Source of the DNA: Microcebus murinus
Lineage: Eukaryota > Chordata > Mammalia > Primates > Cheirogaleidae
Reading direction: 5' to 3'
NCBI RefSeq assembly: GCF_040939455.1
Contig: NC_134117.1
Location: forward strand, 61,898,501-61,962,500
Length of the DNA: 64,000 nt
Shown: piece after piece, positions 60,301 to 64,000 of the stretch
Position numbering within the stretch: the stretch's first letter is position 1
How the letters are laid out: every line of letters starts with the position of its first letter
Made by a program: the position numbers and the translations under genes
Notes under the pieces: model-generated
The model's database searches: none
Seen by the model: only the letters and a program-made list of their open reading frames with translations
Told to the model about the DNA's origin: nothing

Positions 60301-63300
60301 ACGCAGGTGCTGGCAGATGCTGCAGAACATTCCCTGGATGTCCTTGTCCCGCGTGTGCTTCATGATGTTCTGCAGGCCCTCCAGCGCCTGCACGGCCACC
60401 CGCGCCTCAGCACTCAGGAAGCCGCGTAAGTATGGAACCAGCCTCCCGAGAGCCTCTGACTATTTGGAAGAAGGCAGAGACCACTCACCACCTGGGGGTC
60501 AGGCAGCACTCTGGGGACAGGGTTTAGAGCACTCAGATGGCGCCTAAGAGAAACAGACGTGGGAGACCTGGGACTGGACATGCCGAGGAAATGAAGGCTC
60601 GGGCAGCCTGAGGACGCGCCTAGGGAGGCCCACGCACTGGATGTTGCGATGCTCTCGGATGAGGCTGGGGGATGTACTAGCCCTGGGACAAGTGCGGGAC
60701 CCAAGGGGGTAAACCAAATGCTTCAGGGACTCCCAGGGGGTCCCCCTGGGCCCTCCCTGACTCTTACAAGTTCCGGGTACAAGGCCAGGTTGGTGATGCC
60801 CCGCAGGCTGATTTCCACCATGCTGATGTGGGGGTCCTTGAACCACTCGGTGACAGTACCCAGAGACTGGGGCATCAGGGTGTGCCCCACTGATGGGTGC
60901 CACAGGAGCTGTGGGGCAGGACACCACGGTTATGGATAGAGGAGTGGTCATGTGGACCCTGTGCTCCCCCAGCCCTCCCTAAGCCCCTGCTCAGGCAAGG
61001 ACTGTGTGCAGAGAGAGCAGTGGCATATCTGGTCACATAGGGGGGAGACTACAGGGAAGGGCTTGGTTGGTCATGCTGGTAAGACTTCAATTGAGAGCCC
61101 AATCCTTCTCGGAGGACTAGAACTGCTAACCCTTCCCAGGTACCCTGGCCTCCTTGAACCAGTCCCCTGACATGCCAGGGAAAGGAGCCCCATTTCAGAG
61201 GGCTTGATTTTCCTTTTTTCTCCTTCCTGGGACAAGTAAGTTAACATCCCATTAAAGAGTCAGTCCCTCAGCTACAGGAATGGGACAGCTGCCCCCGTTG
61301 GGCTCTCCCCTGCTCTCACCTGCGCATAGACAGCCCTGGCCAGGATTTTCCGACCCTCATCGACGCTGTGGAGGGACTTCTGCACAAGGGCCATCAGTTC
61401 ATGAAGGAGGGAGGGGTCACACGTCTTTACCATTGCTCTGGGATGGGACACAGGAAGCAAGCAGTTGCTGGGGCTGGTGCGGAAGTTGGCCAGGGCCAGT
61501 GTGCACACAACAGGGAAGACATGCGGGCTGAGGACTCAGGAGGGCAGAGGGCTAGGGGTGGGGAGGGAGGGTGGAAGGCTACTCTATTTGAGTGCTGGGA
61601 CCTGGGAGACTAGGGTCAGGGGTCAGAGTAGTGCCAGGGACACTGGGGAAGTGGTTCCACCTTGTCAGGTCCATGACCCAAGTGTGGAAAGACGTGGAGC
61701 TGGAAAGAAGGTCCCAGCAGTGGAGGTCATCTGCATGGGACACCACTCGCTCGTCCGCAGCTGCCAATACCAACTTGACCACCTCCAGGGCACAACTGAA
61801 GGACACCGCCATCAGGTTTGTGAAAAGAGAAGAAACAGAAAGATAGACAAGGTGTTAGGTCCGGGGTCGCATTCCTGTGCTGGCAAGTTGGAGACAGTTC
61901 TCAGACCTGGTAGCTGGGTTCTGCTCTGCAGCTGACAAGAGGTCATGACTTCATAGCCCCGTCTCCAATTGCCCGTCCACTCACCCCTTTACCCCGACTC
62001 TCCTCCAACCTCAGAGTCCTCTGAAAGACACTTCTCTCGGGCTTCCCGAATTTTGCTCTTAAACTTCACCTCCACACCCACATAATCACAGTGTCCCTCC
62101 TCCATTGGTTTCATTTGTTCTCATTTTCATTTCAGATTTCATTGGAATAAAATGTACTGAGGTTAATAAAAAGTATGTCAGCCACCTATTTAGGAGTCCA
62201 ACCCCCATGGCACAGGTGAGAAAACTGAATTCCAGGAGGCACTTGCACAGGATGGGGCAGTTGGTGAGGAAGTCAAGGCAGAGGCCAACAGGCTGATTCA
62301 AATGGCCAACCCTGAGTGAAGACGGTGACACAGTCTTGGCCCTGCCATCTACCATCCAACTGAACCTCTTCGCGTGTAGAATTATGAACATGGGGAGGAG
62401 CAGGGGTGTATGTCAGTAGAAGAGTGCACAGGACAAAAGGAGTAATGAGCAATCTGAGAATCGGAGAGACTATGCCAGTGCACAGTGCTGCGACCCCACA
62501 CCGTGTCATACACTTCTCTTCCTGCGTCCCTAAGAGATCAGCATCTAGTTGTCCAGGGCTCTCAGGATTTGACTTGTTGCATTTCTCCACCGCCTGGAGG
62601 TGAGGCTCACCTAGCGGGGTCAAAGGACTCGCTCTCGCTGTCCAGGGTCCCCTCTTCTCTGGACACTGCCATCTTCTGGCGAGCATTTTGCTCAGTCACC
62701 CAGTAGAGATGATAGAGCACTGCCAGCAACAGCCGTGGGAAGTTTTGCTGGACAGCCTCCAGGCACAGGGATCTTGACAGCATCTCACACAAGACACATG
62801 TCACCTGGGGAAGGGGGAGTCAGAATGGACCAGGCCTGGGCAGTGAAAGTCTGGGCCAGAAGCCCACTCTGTCCCTCCCTGTCACTGCCCAGCGGGCACA
62901 GCTCACTCTGAGCCAGGCTTGGAAGACACATCCAAAGACTGAACACCCACACCTCACCCCTAGGGAAATGAGGGGGCCACCCACATGCAATCTGCCTCCT
63001 CTCCTGCTCACTTGACATTCAAAATGGAAAGCAAATTGACTCTAAATGCTCAGCACAACATCATTTCTGGCATATGTGTCCACACTAACTCCAGGTAACC
63101 AAACTTCCTCCTCTCCTATGCCCCTTGCCATACCCCCAGGCTTCCCGTAAAATGCCAACCACAGAATCAGGAGAGAGCACAAGCTGGTGGCAGTTTCCTC
63201 ATTTGTGCAATGAGTTGGTTCCTCACCCTTTCTCCACCATGCATTCTTAGATCCAAAAGCACCAAAAGGAGGTTAAAGTGTTCCTGTGAGGAGCCAGTGT

Positions 63301-63992
63301 GAACCCTCTCCTTTGGCCCCTCCCCAGTACCTGCTTGGCCCCTGAGGTCAAGCCCTGTGATCCCTAACTCTGCCCCAGACTCCCAGAACAGGAAGTCCTA
63401 GGTCCCCTCCTCCCTCTACTGACCGCCACAGGCTGGGCATCGAGCTCCTCTGCATCCTCTCTGGAGCGTTTCTTTTCCAGGATGTCTGTGAACAGCTGCA
63501 CGACACTGAGTATGGTGTCCCGCTGGGCGCCAAATGCCTTCCACATCGCCAGAGTGGAGCTGCAAGACCCAGGGACAGCAATGTCATGGGCTCTGGTGAT
63601 CACAGTCCTAGGACTAGTCTCGTCTCAGGCCCATGAAGAGCCAGTCCTCAGGGGCTAGAGGAAGGGAGACCAAAGAGAAATTGGCCAGAGGACATGAAGA
63701 GGAGGCTCGCTTGGAATCAAAGAGAAGCGAGGGAAGAAAACAACATCCTTACGGAGTGACTTTTCATCTGGGCTTGGGGCCAGGCACAGGGGGCTTCCTG
63801 GGCTGCAGAATGTGCCCCTGGGCCAGGGCAGCGGTACCTGTCCCAGGGCCAGGGCTTGCTGAGCAACACGGAGACCACAGCACGGGTGTTGCTGCCTGTC
63901 AGAGAGCACATGGCCTGCAGGGTCTCCTCCTCTGTCCTGGCCTCCAGATTCTTGTTGAGCTGTCCAAGGATGCCCTCCACAATTGCCTCAAC
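46279..63992 (-). CDS. MROH-family (maestro heat-like repeat) gene, 3' half, 12 exons
   Basis: A minus-strand gene entering from beyond the window end. Exons in transcript order: 63992-63838, 63559-63424, 62804-62611, 61795-61661, 61437-61320, 60908-60768, 60459-60286, 57890-57732, 57474-57352, 56541-56436, 55104-55039 and 46535-46279 (stop 46281-46279). All introns are GT-AG, phases agree at each joint, and the coding total is 1,764 nt (587 codons plus stop) with no internal stop. The protein is made of amphipathic helix pairs like HEAT repeats (e.g. [42 protein letters not shown]). I assign it to the MROH family from this pattern; which paralogue is unsure. MROH proteins run about 1,300-1,700 residues, so the N-terminal half lies outside. 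Molecular function of the family is poorly known. The C-terminal tail is unusually basic. Confidence 0.85.
47634..47639. repeat. Target duplication of solo LTR, left
   Basis: agaaag, repeated exactly at 48099-48104. Confidence 0.85.
47640..48098 (+). mobile_element. Solo LTR of an ERV2/ERVK-type element
   Basis: 459 bp from tgttggagac to ccgggaca, with perfect 6-bp flanking duplications. A TATA-like tgtatataaaac lies at 47956-47967, and the 3' part is C/T-rich with 'ttggtctcgtttctttctct', as in class II LTR R/U5 regions. The sequence is unrelated to the 10.7-kb provirus LTR, so it is a second family. Interior lost by LTR recombination. It is antisense to the MROH-like gene. Confidence 0.82.
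48476..48562 (+). pseudogene. tRNA-Arg(TCT)-like pseudogene with intron
   Basis: ggatccatggtgcaatgg, then atagcacattggacttctag, follows the 5' half of mammalian tRNA-Arg(TCT), including the A box and anticodon TCT at 48509-48511. An intron-like aggctggaggca interrupts the anticodon arm as in the functional gene family, and the variable-loop side (ttccaaagg) is present. The T arm is degraded (ggtcataattgaaacc in place of a GGTTCGAATCC B box). Keeping the intron suggests a genomic copy and not a SINE or processed tRNA. Not expected to be transcribed well. Confidence 0.8.
48945..49095 (-). repeat. Alu monomer fragment, reverse
   Basis: 'cactatgttgtccagatgg', 'cttgaactcctgctctcaag', 'gctgggattataggcatgag', 'ccactgcatccagacc'. 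Confidence 0.75.
50410..50434. repeat. (CA)n microsatellite
   Basis: acacacacac run inside the L1. Confidence 0.9.
51038..51354 (+). mobile_element. Alu SINE, lemur type, nested in L1
   Basis: Missing the first bases of the left arm; starts cgcctgtaatcctagccctt. Linker and right arm as in the other lemur-type copies, long A tail. Perfect duplications aaaaacatcattcac at 51023-51037 and 51355-51369. Confidence 0.95.
54268..54318. repeat. (TG)n(TA)n microsatellite
   Basis: Run of about 25 bases of TG followed by about 20 of TA. Confidence 0.9.
55039..55104 (-). CDS. MROH-like gene, exon 11
   Basis: 66 bp, acceptor ttatctgtag, donor gtgagt. In the phase set by exon 10 it reads [20 protein letters not shown]. 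In other frames it is closed. Confidence 0.88.
56436..56541 (-). CDS. MROH-like gene, exon 10
   Basis: 106 bp, acceptor ggctccgcag, donor gtaagc. Reads [20 protein letters not shown] then [16 protein letters not shown], close to the family's terminal HEAT repeat pattern. Confidence 0.92.
57352..57474 (-). CDS. MROH-like gene, exon 9
   Basis: 123 bp, acceptor cacccatag, donor gtgagt. Reads [20 protein letters not shown] then [16 protein letters not shown]. Continues the helix pair of exon 8 (EVVK|ACGGAL). Confidence 0.92.
57732..57890 (-). CDS. MROH-like gene, exon 8
   Basis: 159 bp, acceptor tccctggcag, donor gtacac. Reads [20 protein letters not shown] then [20 protein letters not shown] and [16 protein letters not shown] repeat with the conserved Arg/Asp spacing. 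Confidence 0.92.
57891..60285 (-). other. MROH-like gene intron 7
   Basis: 2.4 kb; no nested gene, RNA or clear recent repeat is visible. The frames within it are short. Other introns of the gene above 55 kb (55105-56435, 56542-57351, 57475-57731, 60460-60767, 60909-61319, 61438-61660, 61796-62610, 62805-63423, 63560-63837) are likewise plain. Confidence 0.6.
60286..60459 (-). CDS. MROH-like gene, exon 7
   Basis: 174 bp, acceptor tccaaatag, donor gtatgt. Reads [20 protein letters not shown] then [20 protein letters not shown], ending [13 protein letters not shown]. Very clear HEAT repeat. Confidence 0.92.
60768..60908 (-). CDS. MROH-like gene, exon 6
   Basis: 141 bp, acceptor gccccacag, donor gtaaga. 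Reads [20 protein letters not shown] then [20 protein letters not shown], a HEAT-type helix pair ending LALYPEL. Confidence 0.9.
61320..61437 (-). CDS. MROH-like gene, exon 5
   Basis: 118 bp, acceptor catcccag, donor gtgaga. Reads [20 protein letters not shown] then [19 protein letters not shown]. Confidence 0.88.
61661..61795 (-). CDS. MROH-like gene, exon 4
   Basis: 135 bp, acceptor tccttcag, donor gtggaa (weaker consensus). Reads [20 protein letters not shown] and then [20 protein letters not shown]. Leaves two bases to the next exon. Confidence 0.85.
62611..62804 (-). CDS. MROH-like gene, exon 3
   Basis: 194 bp, acceptor ccttccccag, donor gtgagc. Reads [20 protein letters not shown], then [20 protein letters not shown], a strong helix pair, then an acidic stretch ([13 protein letters not shown]). 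Confidence 0.88.
63424..63559 (-). CDS. MROH-like gene, exon 2
   Basis: 136 bp, acceptor gtcttgcag, donor gtcagt. Reads [20 protein letters not shown] then an acidic/basic linker ([14 protein letters not shown]). Ends in phase 0. Confidence 0.88.
63838..63992 (-). CDS. MROH-like gene, exon 1 of those in the window
   Basis: 155 bp between acceptor tcctgtag and donor gtaccg. Reads [19 protein letters not shown].. and ends in a phase that leaves two bases. Helical, HEAT-like; contains [17 protein letters not shown], similar to the segment MROH proteins use between helix pairs. Confidence 0.85.
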
Positions 63993-64000
63993 CTACAGGA

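Overview
The window is primate DNA, almost certainly from a strepsirrhine of the lemur group. The full-length Alu elements carry a linker (attaattggccaact) and a right arm (gctgtgagctaggctgacg) that I associate with lemur Alus. The introns, L1/Alu/MIR/MaLR content and GT-AG splice sites are mammalian.

Layout. 1-10.7 kb is GC-rich anonymous sequence with MIR copies, an MLT1-like LTR, a promoter-like GC-box cluster near 2.4 kb and no gene I can support. 10,737-15,764 is an internally deleted, IAP-like class II (ERV2) provirus. It has two 328-bp LTRs with no differences, a 6-bp target duplication, a tRNA-Phe primer binding site, a matrix-like gag piece joined to a broken pol, and an env surface remnant. 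15.8-18.9 kb carries a 315-bp inverted repeat. 19-37 kb is mostly repeats (MaLR LTRs, a hAT element, Alus, simple repeats) and anonymous sequence. 37.9-42.6 kb holds a dead, intron-containing copy of part of YME1L1 on the minus strand. 24.1-25.7 kb and 43.9-45.5 kb are diverged copies of one dispersed repeat.

The only gene I can defend is on the minus strand, from 63,992 (running off the window) to a stop codon at 46,279. It is the 3' half of a maestro heat-like repeat (MROH) family gene: twelve exons with canonical splice sites and matching phases, giving one open frame of 587 codons. Its last intron (about 8.5 kb) holds a dead L1 with an Alu inside it, a solo ERV2-type LTR with a perfect 6-bp duplication, and a decayed intron-containing tRNA-Arg(TCT) copy.

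The most unusual item is the provirus. It is very recent by LTR identity, yet it cannot encode its own replication. Its layout recalls the deleted gag-pol (I-delta-1 type) IAP elements of mouse, which suggests mobilisation in trans by an intact relative elsewhere in the genome.
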